From PALSA-612 sp963791225 (GTDB lineage: Bacteria; Actinomycetota; Thermoleophilia; Gaiellales; Gaiellaceae): 64,000 nt of DNA. The DNA lies in contig CAWBRV010000003.1 of the NCBI GenBank assembly GCA_963791225.1, forward strand, positions 1,550,001-1,614,000. Direction: 5' to 3'. This document shows, piece by piece, positions 34,584 to 42,722 of the stretch. The number at the start of each line of letters is the position of its first letter. The first letter of the stretch is position 1. Made by a program: the position numbers and the translations under genes. Below the pieces are notes generated by a model. That model was not told the origin of the DNA. It searched no databases and worked only from the letters and a program-made list of their open reading frames with translations.

Positions 34584-35041
34584 GGGCGGCCGCTGCCATC
34601 GTCGTCCTGGTCGCGGCGCTGGCTGCCGGCGGGATGGCGAGGGCGAGCGAGGCGCATCCGAACCTGCCGGAGATCGAAGGCGAGGTCCTGTGCGTGACCT
34701 GCGACCAGCCGCTCGACCAGTCGACGGGACCGCTCGCCGATCGTGAGCGGGCACTGATCCGCCGCTGGATCGCCGCCGGCTACACGAAGAGCCAGATCGA
34801 GCAGCGGCTCGTAGACGAGTTCGGACAGCGTGTGCTGCTCTCCCCGCCCGACAGCGGCTTCAACATCCTCGCCTGGTGGCTTCCGATCGCCGGCGTCATC
34901 GCCGGCGCGCTCGCGCTCGGCGCGCTCGCCTGGCACTGGAGCCGCGGCCGCCGCGAGCCGCCCGCCGGCCCGACGCAGACGCGGATCGAGCCCGACCTGG
35001 AGCGGCGGCTCGACAACGAGCTCGCGAACTACGACGCATAG
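34580..35041 (+). CDS. ccmH: cytochrome c maturation protein CcmH/CycL
   Basis: The 153-residue protein has a signal peptide, the CcmH redox motif in GEVLCVTCDQPL (family consensus LRCxxCQ), the helical RERALIRRWIAAGYTKSQI and LVDEFGQRVLLSPP segments, and a C-terminal helix (about residues 96-117) followed by a basic tail. CcmH handles apocytochrome thiols on the outside. It belongs to System I, while its neighbour CcdA is typical of System II. No CcmE, CcmF or CcsB is in the window. Confidence 0.92.
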   Translation: MRAAAAIVVLVAALAAGGMARASEAHPNLPEIEGEVLCVTCDQPLDQSTGPLADRERALIRRWIAAGYTKSQIEQRLVDEFGQRVLLSPPDSGFNILAWWLPIAGVIAGALALGALAWHWSRGRREPPAGPTQTRIEPDLERRLDNELANYDA

Positions 35042-35045
35042 CCAG

Positions 35046-35756
35046 ATGGCCGAGCGGATCCCGATCGCGTTCCTCGCCGGTCTCGTCTCCGTCCTCACCC
35101 CGTGTGTCCTGCCCCTCGTGCCGGGCTACCTGACGGCGATCTCGTCGGTCGAGGCCGACCGGCTCGGGGAGAAGGGCGTCGCGAAGCGCATCGCGATCGC
35201 CAGCATCCCGTTCATGCTCGGCTTCACGGTCGTCTTCGTCGCGCTCGGTGCCGGCTCCGCCGCGATCGCGACGGTGCTCGACGTCGACCGCCGGAACGCG
35301 ATCGCCGGCTTCATCCTCGTCGTGCTCGGCCTCGTCTTCATCGGCCTCCTGCCCTGGCCGGAGCGCGTGATGGGCTCGGGTCTGATCGGCCACGCGCGGC
35401 GGCGGGAGTCCGCCGCGCTGCTCGGCGCCGCGTTCGCGGTCTGCGCTGCACCGTGCATCGGCCCCGTGCTGGCGTCGGTGCTCGTGCTCGCCAGCAGCTC
35501 CAGCACCATCCTCCGCGGCTCGGTGCTGCTGTTTGCCTACTCGCTCGGGATCGGCGTCGCCTTCCTGCTCGCCGGGATCGCGTTCGCGCGCGCGATGGGC
35601 GCGTTCCGCTGGGTGCGCGACCACTACGTCGTGATCCGGGTCATCAGCGGTGTGACGCTGATCACGCTCGGCCTCCTGCTCTTCTTCGGGAAGGACTGGT
35701 GGCTGCACGTGATGCTGAACCGGGCGCTCGAGGCGGTCGGGCTAGGGCAGGTCTAG
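35046..35756 (+). CDS. ccdA: cytochrome c biogenesis/thiol transporter CcdA
   Basis: The 236-residue protein has six helices and moves reducing power from cytosolic thioredoxin to outside acceptors such as the TlpA-like protein two genes upstream. The two redox cysteines with neighbouring prolines are visible in SVLTPCVLPLVPGYL (helix 1) and VCAAPCIGPVLASVL (helix 4). The ATG at 35046 comes 4 bases after ccmH. The end converges on the DUF309 gene with a 15-base overlap. Confidence 0.95.
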   Translation: MAERIPIAFLAGLVSVLTPCVLPLVPGYLTAISSVEADRLGEKGVAKRIAIASIPFMLGFTVVFVALGAGSAAIATVLDVDRRNAIAGFILVVLGLVFIGLLPWPERVMGSGLIGHARRRESAALLGAAFAVCAAPCIGPVLASVLVLASSSSTILRGSVLLFAYSLGIGVAFLLAGIAFARAMGAFRWVRDHYVVIRVISGVTLITLGLLLFFGKDWWLHVMLNRALEAVGLGQV

Positions 35757-36080
35757 CGGGGCCAGGTCGAGCGAGCCGGCCGCGACGAGTTGCGCGGCGG
35801 TCTTCACCTGCTCGAGCACTGACTCGACGTCGACGCCGCGATGACCCGGCGCGAAGGCCGCGAGCCGCCGGTGGGCCTTCTCGAGCTGGCTCGCGCAGGC
35901 GACCGATCTGCCGCGTCCTGCCTGGTACCAGGCGACCGTGACGTGGACGAGCCCCTGGAAGAAGTCGCGCTCCGCGGCCGGTGCCGCGCGCCAGGCGAGC
36001 TCGAACTCCTCGTGCGCTTCGAAGAAGACGCCTCGTCGCATCAGCTCGAGCCCTCGCCGCAGCTCCTCGTCGCCGGTCAC
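35742..36080 (-). CDS. DUF309 family protein
   Basis: The 112-residue all-helical protein has the DUF309 signature GVFFEAHEEFELAW with the conserved His and Glu residues, followed by FFQGLVHVTVAWYQ and KAHRRLAAF. The function is not established, and the conserved acidic/His residues suggest a small metal-binding or hydrolytic site. The GTG at 36080 has GGGGAGA about 8 bases upstream. It is divergent from the receiver-like gene. Confidence 0.85.
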   Translation of the reverse strand: MTGDEELRRGLELMRRGVFFEAHEEFELAWRAAPAAERDFFQGLVHVTVAWYQAGRGRSVACASQLEKAHRRLAAFAPGHRGVDVESVLEQVKTAAQLVAAGSLDLAPLDLP

Positions 36081-36119
36081 GATCCGGATTCTCCCCTCAA
36101 AGCTTGGTACATTGCGATC

Positions 36120-36434
36120 GTGGCGACGATCCTGCTGGCGGGGGTCGACCTCTTCTTCCGTGGCAAGCTCGAGGCGCTCCTGCCTGGGCACCACTTCGTC
36201 ACCACCGACACCGTCGAAGCGCCGGAGCTGGTGATCGCGGACATCTCGCGCATCGACCCGAACGAGGTCGCGGACGCCTATCCGGACATCCCGATCGTCG
36301 GCTTCACGAACCACACCGACACGGGTGGATTGCGCGCCGCGCACTCGGCCGGCTTCGACCAGGTCGTTGCCAAATCGGCGCTCGTAGAGCGGGCTCCTGT
36401 ACTGATCGGAGAGCTACTTGCGTCGGTAGAGTAG
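36120..36434 (+). CDS. receiver-like (CheY-fold) small protein, degenerate
   Basis: The 104-residue protein has alternating beta and helix segments: ATILLAGVDLFFRGKLEALL, ELVIADIS, PIVGFTNHTD, HSAGFDQVVAKSAL. This order matches a response-regulator receiver, with D in VIADIS as the possible phosphorylation site and the conserved Lys in VAKSAL. The N-terminal acidic pair is reduced to one Asp, so phosphorylation is doubtful. The GTG at 36120 follows TACATT (36108-36113) by 6 bases. No kinase lies nearby. Confidence 0.6.
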   Translation: MATILLAGVDLFFRGKLEALLPGHHFVTTDTVEAPELVIADISRIDPNEVADAYPDIPIVGFTNHTDTGGLRAAHSAGFDQVVAKSALVERAPVLIGELLASVE

Positions 36435-36441
36435 GGCCTTC

Positions 36442-36744
36442 GTGACGTACATCATCGCCGAGCCCTGCATCGACATCAAAGACCGGTCCTGCGTCGACGT
36501 GTGCCCGGTCGACTGCATCCACGAGTTCGAGCGCCTGCTCGTCATCGACCCCGAGGAATGCATCGACTGCGGCGCCTGCGAGCCGGAGTGTCCCGTCGAG
36601 GCGATCTTCCCCGAGGACGCGCTCCCCGAGAAGTGGGAGCCGTTCGTGAAGATCAACTACGCGTATCCCGACGCGGACGCGATCAACCGGCTGACGAACG
36701 AGTACGCGACCGAGCACAACGTTCAGAACGAACCGATCGCCTAG
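36442..36744 (+). CDS. fdxA: 7Fe ferredoxin FdxA ([3Fe-4S][4Fe-4S])
   Basis: The 100-residue electron carrier begins TYIIAEPCIDIKDRSC, as in mycobacterial FdxA. The first cluster ligands are in CVDVCPVDCIH and the second in CIDCGACEPECPVEAI, followed by the typical Trp-containing C-terminal segment. It serves cytosolic redox enzymes. The partner is unknown. TAGAGT (36427-36432) is 9 bases before the GTG. It ends overlapping the convergent FUSC gene by 4 bases. Confidence 0.96.
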   Translation: MTYIIAEPCIDIKDRSCVDVCPVDCIHEFERLLVIDPEECIDCGACEPECPVEAIFPEDALPEKWEPFVKINYAYPDADAINRLTNEYATEHNVQNEPIA

Positions 36745-37823
36745 CGAACGGCGCGGTCGCGCACGCGCTCCACGGCGACAGACCGCTCGAGCCCGAGTGC
36801 GGTCAGCAAGTCGGTCACAGCCGAGCGGATCTGACCGACGACGTGTGCTGCGGGCAAACCGCTGTCCCGGGCGTAGGCCTCGCTTGCGAGCGTGACCGCC
36901 CGCAGCGCGGCATCGATCGCCGGCGCACGATCGGGCCGGTCGAGGGTCGACTCGGTCTCCCTCACCGCTTCGGCCAGCGAGCGGATGGCCGCCGGCAGCT
37001 CGGTCGGCAGGCCGGGGTCGAGCTCGGCCGCACGAATCGCGCCGCGGGCAAGCACGCGCACGTTGCGGACGACGTGCTCGAGCGGCTCCGACGCTTCGGC
37101 GTAGCGATCGAGCTGGGGCCGCACCCGCCAGTACGGTGGCGAGATCGCCGCCTTCTCGCGACCTGCACGCAGCGAGTCCACCCAGCGTCGAAAGACGGGC
37201 TCGACCGCACGCGCGTGCGCGAGCGCCTCTCGGGCGGCAGCCACGTCGTGTCGCTCGAGCGCGGTCGCGATGTCCTCGAGCGCGCCGGCGAGGTCGGTGA
37301 AGAAGGTTGTCGCCTCGCGACGCGCGCGACGCACGGGGTTGGGAGGCGACGCAATCAGGATTGCGAGCCCGATCGCACCTCCGACGAGCGCGTCGACGAA
37401 CCGCGACCCGGTGGCCCCGCCGGGCAGCGTCGCCACGAGGATCGCCTGAACCGCCGCCTGGGTGATGAACAGCGCGCCGCCTCCGATGACCACCGCCACG
37501 CTCATCGAGACGAGGACGACGACACCCAGCTGCCAGGTGCCTCTCCCGATGCCGGAGATGATCGCGTCCGCCACAGCGATCCCCACCGCCACACCGAGCA
37601 TGAGCTCGCCGACGCGCCGGATGTACTGCTGCGCAGCGAGTCCGATCGCGACCGTGGCGGCGATCGGCGCGAAGAACGCGTTCGGATGCCCGATCAGATC
37701 GCGTGCGACGTACCAGGCGAGCGTGGCGGCGACCGACGTCTGGACGACCGGCAGCGCGAGGGCCCGGAGCAGCGCAAGCCGCGTTCGCGCGGCCTCCCGG
37801 AGCAGCTGCCGGGACGGCTTCAC
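36741..37823 (-). CDS. FUSC-family membrane protein (aromatic acid exporter-like)
   Basis: The 360-residue protein has six hydrophobic segments in the first 165 residues (VVQTSVAATLAWYVARDL, AFFAPIAATVAIGLAAQQ and further helices) with the FUSC-type SRFVDALVGGAIGLAI, then a cytosolic helical domain of about 190 residues. Relatives export aromatic or fusaric acids. The GTG at 37823 is preferred because the 16 codons upstream are unlike the family and overlap the preceding small gene. It is the last of three minus-strand genes. Confidence 0.8.
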   Translation of the reverse strand: MKPSRQLLREAARTRLALLRALALPVVQTSVAATLAWYVARDLIGHPNAFFAPIAATVAIGLAAQQYIRRVGELMLGVAVGIAVADAIISGIGRGTWQLGVVVLVSMSVAVVIGGGALFITQAAVQAILVATLPGGATGSRFVDALVGGAIGLAILIASPPNPVRRARREATTFFTDLAGALEDIATALERHDVAAAREALAHARAVEPVFRRWVDSLRAGREKAAISPPYWRVRPQLDRYAEASEPLEHVVRNVRVLARGAIRAAELDPGLPTELPAAIRSLAEAVRETESTLDRPDRAPAIDAALRAVTLASEAYARDSGLPAAHVVGQIRSAVTDLLTALGLERSVAVERVRDRAVR

Positions 37824-37830
37824 CTGTCGG

Positions 37831-38013
37831 TCAGCGCACGGGCTGCAGGTATGCACAGCGGCGCCCGTCACCCGGAAGGGGCGACGCCGCCACCTTGGTC
37901 ACGACGAAGCGCGCGTCCGACTCCTCGATCTCGGCGCCCACGGGCGGCGGCTCGCCGGCTCGCTCCTGGAGCGAGTAGCCGTTCGGCGTCCAGACGAAGA
38001 GCACGTGACTCAC
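37831..38013 (-). CDS. small hypothetical protein
   Basis: The 60-residue protein (SHVLFVWTPNGYSLQE, then a DARFVVTKVAASPLPGDGR segment) has a mixed beta/alpha pattern and one Cys near the end. It is hidden inside a longer frame that overlaps the radical SAM gene. The GTG at 38013 is supported by TACGAT (complement of 38020-38025) 6 bases before it. FUSC begins 7 bases after its stop. Function unknown. Confidence 0.5.
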   Translation of the reverse strand: MSHVLFVWTPNGYSLQERAGEPPPVGAEIEESDARFVVTKVAASPLPGDGRRCAYLQPVR

Positions 38014-38035
38014 GGCGTGATCGTATCGGCGCAGA

Positions 38036-38938
38036 TCAGCCGAGTGACAGCGTGAGCTGCTCGGGCTCGGGGGCCGGTCGCAGCGGTTCGGGGCGTCCGG
38101 CCGGCGGGCCGCTCTCGGCCCGGAGCCTGGCGACGAGCGTCTGCACCGGCTTCGTCTCGGCCGCCGACAGGTAGGAGCGCATTCCGTACAGGCGCTCGTA
38201 GTCGGCGAGGTGCTCGGGCCAGTCCCGCGCGAGCTCGGCGAGGAAGTGCTCCCGCGTTCCCGGCCGCAGGTGGAGGACGCCGGTCCAGAGGTGTCTCGCG
38301 CCCGCCGCGCGCGCGGCCTCGACCACGGCCGCGAGCTGCTCGGGCCGATCGGAGATCCCGGGCAGGATGGGGGCGACGGCGACGCCAGCGTCGATCCCGG
38401 CGTCGACGAGCGTGCGCAGCGCTCGGAACCGCTGGAGCGGCGGCGGCGTCCCCGGCTCGGTGCGGCGCCAGACGTCCTCGTCAAGCGTCGGGATCGAGAA
38501 GCTGACGGAGACCTTCGCGCGCACGGCCGCCTCGGCTAGCAGGTCGACGTCACGGACGATCATCGGGCTCCGAGTGATCACGTGGAACGGGTTGCGTGCG
38601 TCCCGCAGCACCTCGACGCAGGCTCGCGTCAGCCGGTAGCGGCCCTCGGCAGGCTGGTACGGGTCGGTCGCGGCTCCGATCGACACCGTCTCCCGCTCCC
38701 GGCCCCGGCGGGCGAGCTCCTTGCGCAGCACGTCGGCCACGTTGACCTTGACGCGGATCGAGCGCCCGTACTCGTCGCCCGAGGGGCGGTCCGCTCGCAG
38801 CTCGAACGCGCGGACGTAGCAGAACGTGCAGCGGTGCACGCAGCCCATGTACGGGTTGAGCGACCAGGCGAAGGGCATGCCCTTGACCCGGTTGAGCGCC
38901 ACCTTGCACGGCTCCTCGCGGTACTGGACTCCCGCCAT
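38036..38938 (-). CDS. radical SAM protein (Rv2578c/SplB-like)
   Basis: The 300-residue radical SAM enzyme has the cluster motif CVHRCTFCYVRAF (CxxxCxxC, about residues 33-40), preceded by NPYMG, and downstream IGAATDPYQPAEGRYRLTR and VSFSIPTLDEDVWRRTEPGTP. This matches the Rv2578c-type subfamily often annotated near spore photoproduct lyase. The substrate is unknown. The ATG at 38938 is supported by TACCGT (complement of 38945-38950) 6 bases upstream. It heads a three-gene minus-strand run. Confidence 0.9.
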   Translation of the reverse strand: MAGVQYREEPCKVALNRVKGMPFAWSLNPYMGCVHRCTFCYVRAFELRADRPSGDEYGRSIRVKVNVADVLRKELARRGRERETVSIGAATDPYQPAEGRYRLTRACVEVLRDARNPFHVITRSPMIVRDVDLLAEAAVRAKVSVSFSIPTLDEDVWRRTEPGTPPPLQRFRALRTLVDAGIDAGVAVAPILPGISDRPEQLAAVVEAARAAGARHLWTGVLHLRPGTREHFLAELARDWPEHLADYERLYGMRSYLSAAETKPVQTLVARLRAESGPPAGRPEPLRPAPEPEQLTLSLG

Positions 38939-39003
38939 GCCGGAACGGTACAGAACACACGTTCGTATCCGCAAGCCGTCCCAGGCACGACAGGCGCGGT
39001 CCC

Positions 39004-39009
39004 TATACT
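39004..39009 (+). promoter_or_regulatory. candidate -10 of the CNNM/HlyC gene
   Basis: TATACT is near consensus and would start a leader of about 50 bases before the ATG at 39064. No good -35 is seen. Confidence 0.4.
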
Positions 39010-39063
39010 CCGGAGGCTGGTGGCCGACGACTCGCCTCGACCCGGCGCCCCGCGAGACGGGGC

Positions 39064-40407
39064 ATGAACCTCGCACTCCTCCTTCTCGCCGTCGCGGCGC
39101 TGATCCTGCTGAACGCGTTCTTCGTCGCCGCCGAGTACGGGCTCGTGACGGCACGGCGCACGCGGCTCCAGGAGCTCGCGGACGAGGGAAACCGGCGGGC
39201 GAAGCTCGTCCTGCGGATCACGAGCGACCCGCCGCGCTTCATTGCGGCTATGCAGCTCGGCGTCACCGCCGCCAGCCTGGGCATCGGTGCTCTCGGCGAG
39301 CCCGTGCTGAAACAGATCCTCGATCCCGTGATGGCCACGGTCGTCGCCGTCATCCTCGCCTTCCTGATCATCACCTTCTTCCACGTCGTGGTCGGCGAGT
39401 TGATGCCGAAGGGGCTGGCGCTCGCCTATTCGGAGCGGGTCGCACTCGCCGTCGCCGCTCCGGTGCGGGCGTTCTTCGTCACTCTCAAGCCGCTGATCTG
39501 GGTGCTGCAGCGATCGAGCGAGATCGGGCTGAACGCCCTGGGCCTCAAGGCGCCCTCCGGCGAGGTCGGCGTGCTCTCGGAGGCGGAGCTGAAGATGCTG
39601 CTCTCGCGCTCCACGGAGGAGGGCGAGATCGAGCACGAGGAGCGCGAGATGCTCTACAACGTCTTCGACTTCGCCGACAAGGAGGTCTCGGACGTCATGG
39701 TGCCGCGGCCGGAGGTGGTTGCGCTCGCCGTCGACATGCCTCCCGAGGAGTGCCTCAAGGTCGCGGTGGCATCGCCGTTCACACGCTATCCCGTCTACCG
39801 CGGATCGCTGGACGAGATCGTCGGCGTCCTCCACGTCCGCGACCTGTTCCGGGCGTCCGAGGAGTCGGGCGGCATCTCCAACGTCGTGATCGAGCCGCTG
39901 CTCCGCGAGACGCATGTCGTGCCCGAGACGAAGGACCTTGCCGCTCTTCTACGGGAGTTCCGCCGCACGAAGGAGCACATGGCGGTCGTGGTGGACGAGT
40001 ACGGCGCGATGGAGGGGATCGTCACGCTCGAGGACCTGCTGGAGGAGATCGTCGGTGAGATCGAGGACGAGTTCGACCTCCCCGACGAGTCCGTCGAGAG
40101 GGTCGACGAGAATCGGATCCGCATCCACGGCACGTTCACGATCGACGACTTCAACGAGGAGTTCCACGTTTCGCTGCCGGAGGAGGACTACAACACCGTC
40201 GGCGGCTTCGTCTTCGGCGCGCTCGGGCACGCGCCGCACGAGGGAGACTCCGTCGTGCACGACGGAGTCCGCTTCACGGTCTTCGAGACGGACGGCAACC
40301 GCATCGAGCGTCTGGAGGTCGAGTTCAAGCCCGTCGCCGGCGCGCGCGACCGACCCGACGACGACGCGGACTCCGAGGCTGGCCCAGAAGCCGACGAAGC
40401 CGCTTGA
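39064..40407 (+). CDS. CNNM/hemolysin C-type membrane protein with CBS pair
   Basis: The 447-residue protein has an N-terminal DUF21/CNNM transmembrane domain (about residues 1-190, beginning LALLLLAVAALILLNAFFVAAEY), a CBS pair (about 205-335, with DVMVPRPEVVAL and FTRYPVYRG in the first and MAVVVDEYGAMEGIVTLEDLLEEIVG in the second) and a C-terminal CorC_HlyC domain with GTFTIDDFNEEF. Relatives move or sense magnesium or cobalt. The haemolysin name is historical. The stop is shared with the TTG start of the dehydrogenase gene. Confidence 0.92.
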   Translation: MNLALLLLAVAALILLNAFFVAAEYGLVTARRTRLQELADEGNRRAKLVLRITSDPPRFIAAMQLGVTAASLGIGALGEPVLKQILDPVMATVVAVILAFLIITFFHVVVGELMPKGLALAYSERVALAVAAPVRAFFVTLKPLIWVLQRSSEIGLNALGLKAPSGEVGVLSEAELKMLLSRSTEEGEIEHEEREMLYNVFDFADKEVSDVMVPRPEVVALAVDMPPEECLKVAVASPFTRYPVYRGSLDEIVGVLHVRDLFRASEESGGISNVVIEPLLRETHVVPETKDLAALLREFRRTKEHMAVVVDEYGAMEGIVTLEDLLEEIVGEIEDEFDLPDESVERVDENRIRIHGTFTIDDFNEEFHVSLPEEDYNTVGGFVFGALGHAPHEGDSVVHDGVRFTVFETDGNRIERLEVEFKPVAGARDRPDDDADSEAGPEADEAA

Positions 40408-41426
40408 AGGCGGTTGTGATCGAGCGGCCCGGCGAGGTCGCGCTGCGTGACGTCGATCCGCCCGTCTGCGGCCCCGAGGACGTCGTCGTTCGCAGCCGTG
40501 CCGCCGGCGTGTGTCGCACGGACCTGGAGGTGCTGCGGGGCGAGCTCGACCGGCGCTGGGTCCGGTATCCGTGCGTTCCCGGCCACGAGTGGAGCGGTGA
40601 GGTGGCCGAGGTCGGCGATCGCGTCGAGGGTCTAGCGCCCGGCGACCGTGTCGTCTGCGAGGGGATCGTCCCCTGTGGGCATTGTCGGCGCTGCCGCGCG
40701 GGCGACACGAACCTCTGCGAGAACTACGACCAGCTCGGCTTCACGCGGGCGGGCGGCTATGGCGAGTTCGTGCTCGTCCCGGCGCGGGTCGTCCACCGTC
40801 TCCCCGAGCACGTCGGCTTCGACGAGGGCGTGCTCGTCGAACCGGCGTCTGTCGTTGTGCGCGCGCTCGAGCGGGTGCGTCTCGCGGCGGGAGAGGCGGT
40901 CGGCGTCGTCGGAGCCGGCACGCTCGGCTCGCTCGCGATCGTGCTCGCCCGCCTGGCCGGGCCGGCGCGCATCGTCGCCTACGGCATCCGGCCAGAGGAG
41001 CTGGAGCTCGCTCGCCGCCTCGGGGCCGACGCGACGTTCGACGTCTCTGCCGGGGAACCGCCCCTCGGCGAGCTCGACCTCGTGGTCGAGACGGCGGGAG
41101 CGGTGCCTGCGGTCGAGCTCGCGACCCGGCTCGTGCGCGAGGGCGGGCGGGTGGCGCTGCTCGGCATCGCGGGCGAGGGCAGGATGCTCGAGTCGCTACC
41201 CGCCGATCGCGTGGCTCTCCGCGACCTCGAGCTGATCGGGAGCGTCGCCTACACGTCGGCGATCTGGACGCGGGTCGTCGGGCTCCTCGCCGATCGACGC
41301 ATCGACCTCTCGCCGATCGTGACGCACCGCTTCGCGCTCGAGGACTTCGAGCGCGCGTTCGAGCTGATGGAGAACCGCGAGGGCATCGTCGCGAAGATCG
41401 TCCTGGAGCACGCGTCGAGCTCCTGA
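40404..41426 (+). CDS. zinc-dependent medium-chain alcohol/polyol dehydrogenase
   Basis: The 340-residue MDR enzyme has the catalytic Zn ligands in AGVCRTDLE and PGHEWSGEV, the structural Zn site CGHCRRCRAGDTNLC, and a Rossmann motif VVGAGTLGSLAIVLA (GxGxxG). It is most like threonine, sorbitol or galactitol dehydrogenases. The substrate is uncertain. It starts with TTG inside the stop of the CNNM gene (TTGA), so it depends on that transcript, which is an odd pairing for a sugar enzyme. Confidence 0.9.
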   Translation: MKAVVIERPGEVALRDVDPPVCGPEDVVVRSRAAGVCRTDLEVLRGELDRRWVRYPCVPGHEWSGEVAEVGDRVEGLAPGDRVVCEGIVPCGHCRRCRAGDTNLCENYDQLGFTRAGGYGEFVLVPARVVHRLPEHVGFDEGVLVEPASVVVRALERVRLAAGEAVGVVGAGTLGSLAIVLARLAGPARIVAYGIRPEELELARRLGADATFDVSAGEPPLGELDLVVETAGAVPAVELATRLVREGGRVALLGIAGEGRMLESLPADRVALRDLELIGSVAYTSAIWTRVVGLLADRRIDLSPIVTHRFALEDFERAFELMENREGIVAKIVLEHASSS

Positions 41427-41471
41427 CCGGCTGGCCCGGCCCCGCCGCTCGCGCCACGCAATTTGTCTTTC

Positions 41472-41500
41472 CCGGGGCGCTTCCGCGCCCTTGCCCCCGG
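41472..41500. terminator. candidate bidirectional terminator between convergent genes
   Basis: GGGCGC-TTCC-GCGCCC (41475-41490) forms a perfect 6-base stem with a four-base loop. An alternative CCGGGG/CCCCGG stem (41472-41477 with 41495-41500) overlaps it. A further CGTCAC/GTGACG hairpin lies at 41521-41538. The site is between the convergent dehydrogenase and oxidoreductase genes, and no T-run follows. Confidence 0.5.
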
Positions 41501-41569
41501 TTTGAGCGTAGCCGTGGAATCGTCACGCGTGGGTGACGCGGACGTGCCGAATGTGTGACTTTCGGGCGG

Positions 41570-42722
41570 TCAGAGGGTGCGGTACGCGAGCTGCTCGCGG
41601 GCGCCGGTCTCGCTCGAACGCACGATCGCGTCGCACACCTCGGCGGCGCGGTAGCCGTCCTCGAACGTCGCGCCGACGGGCCCCACGTCGCCGTCCTCCG
41701 CGATCGCGCGCAGGAGGTGGTGGATCTCGTGCACGAAGGTCTCGCCCCAGCCGATGATGTGGCCGGGCGGCCACCAGAACTCCCACCACGGATGGTCGGC
41801 CTCGGAGACGAGCACCGTCTTGAAGCCGCGGGCGCGGTCGCCGTCGGCACGGAACACCTGCAGCTCGTTGAGCCGCTCCATGTCGAACGCGAGCGACGCC
41901 TTCGTGCCGTTGATCTCCCACTGGAGCGCGTTGCGGCGGCCGAGCGCGAGGCGAGTCGCCTCGACCGTCCCGACCGCGCCGTTCTCGAACGTCACCGCGG
42001 CCTCGATCGCGTCGTCGACCTCGCGGCCGGGCAGAAACGTCTTCACGAGGGCGGACACCGCCTCGAACTCGCCGACGAGCGAGCGCGCCAGGTCGACGAC
42101 GTGGGCGCCGAGGTCGCCGAGCGCGCCCGAGCCGGCCTCGCCGGCGTGGAAGCGCCAGGTGTCGAGGGTCGGGTCGTCGCCCCAGTCCTGGAGGTAGCGG
42201 CCGCGGAAGTGCCGGATCTCGCCCAGTTCGCCCGCCTCGATCATGTCGCGTGCGAGCCGGTTCGCGGGCACGAAGCGGTAGTTGAAGGCGCAGAGGTGCT
42301 TGACGCCGGTCGCGGCGACGCGCTTCCAGATCTCGTAGCTCTCGTCGGCCGTGCGGCCGAGCGGCTTCTCGCAGATCACGTGCTTGCCGGCCTCGGCGGC
42401 GGCGATCGTCGGCTCGGCGTGGAGCGAGTTCGGGCCGCCGTTGTCGAAGAGGCCGATCGCCGGGTCGGCGACGATGTCGTGCCAGTCGGTCGTCCAGCGC
42501 TCGTAGCCGTAGCGCTCGGCGGCGTTGCGCACCGCCTCCTCGTTGCGGCCCGGCGATCGAGACGAGCCGCGGCACGAGCGGCGGCGGCCAGGTCATGTAC
42601 GCGATCTTCTTGAACGCGTTCGAGTGCGCCTTGCCCATGAACGCGTAGCCGAGCATCCCGACCCCGATCTCCTTGCGCTCGCCGCCGGCGGCAACGTTCG
42701 GGGCTGCGCCGATCCCGCTCAT
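41570..42722 (-). pseudogene. Gfo/Idh/MocA oxidoreductase with one-base frame break
   Basis: The N-terminal NAD-binding part (IGVGMLGYAFMGKAHSNAFK, then VPRLVSIAG) reads from ATG 42722. The rest (RNAAERYGYERWTTDW, ICEKPLGRT, FNYRFVPANRLA, HVVDLARSL) reads one base shifted. Removing one C from the CCC at 42549-42551 joins them as SIAGRNEEAVRNAAERYG, the expected family sequence, giving about 383 residues. The rest of the protein is intact, so a sequence error is likely, though a true frameshift is possible. The start overlaps the stop of the upstream sugar-phosphate isomerase gene (ATGA). The pair probably oxidises a sugar or inositol derivative. Confidence 0.8.

Noticed and set aside
41570..42532. 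Taking the 320-residue frame as a complete oxidoreductase
   Set aside because: It lacks the N-terminal nucleotide-binding Gly motif, which is found just upstream in another frame and overlaps correctly with the preceding gene.
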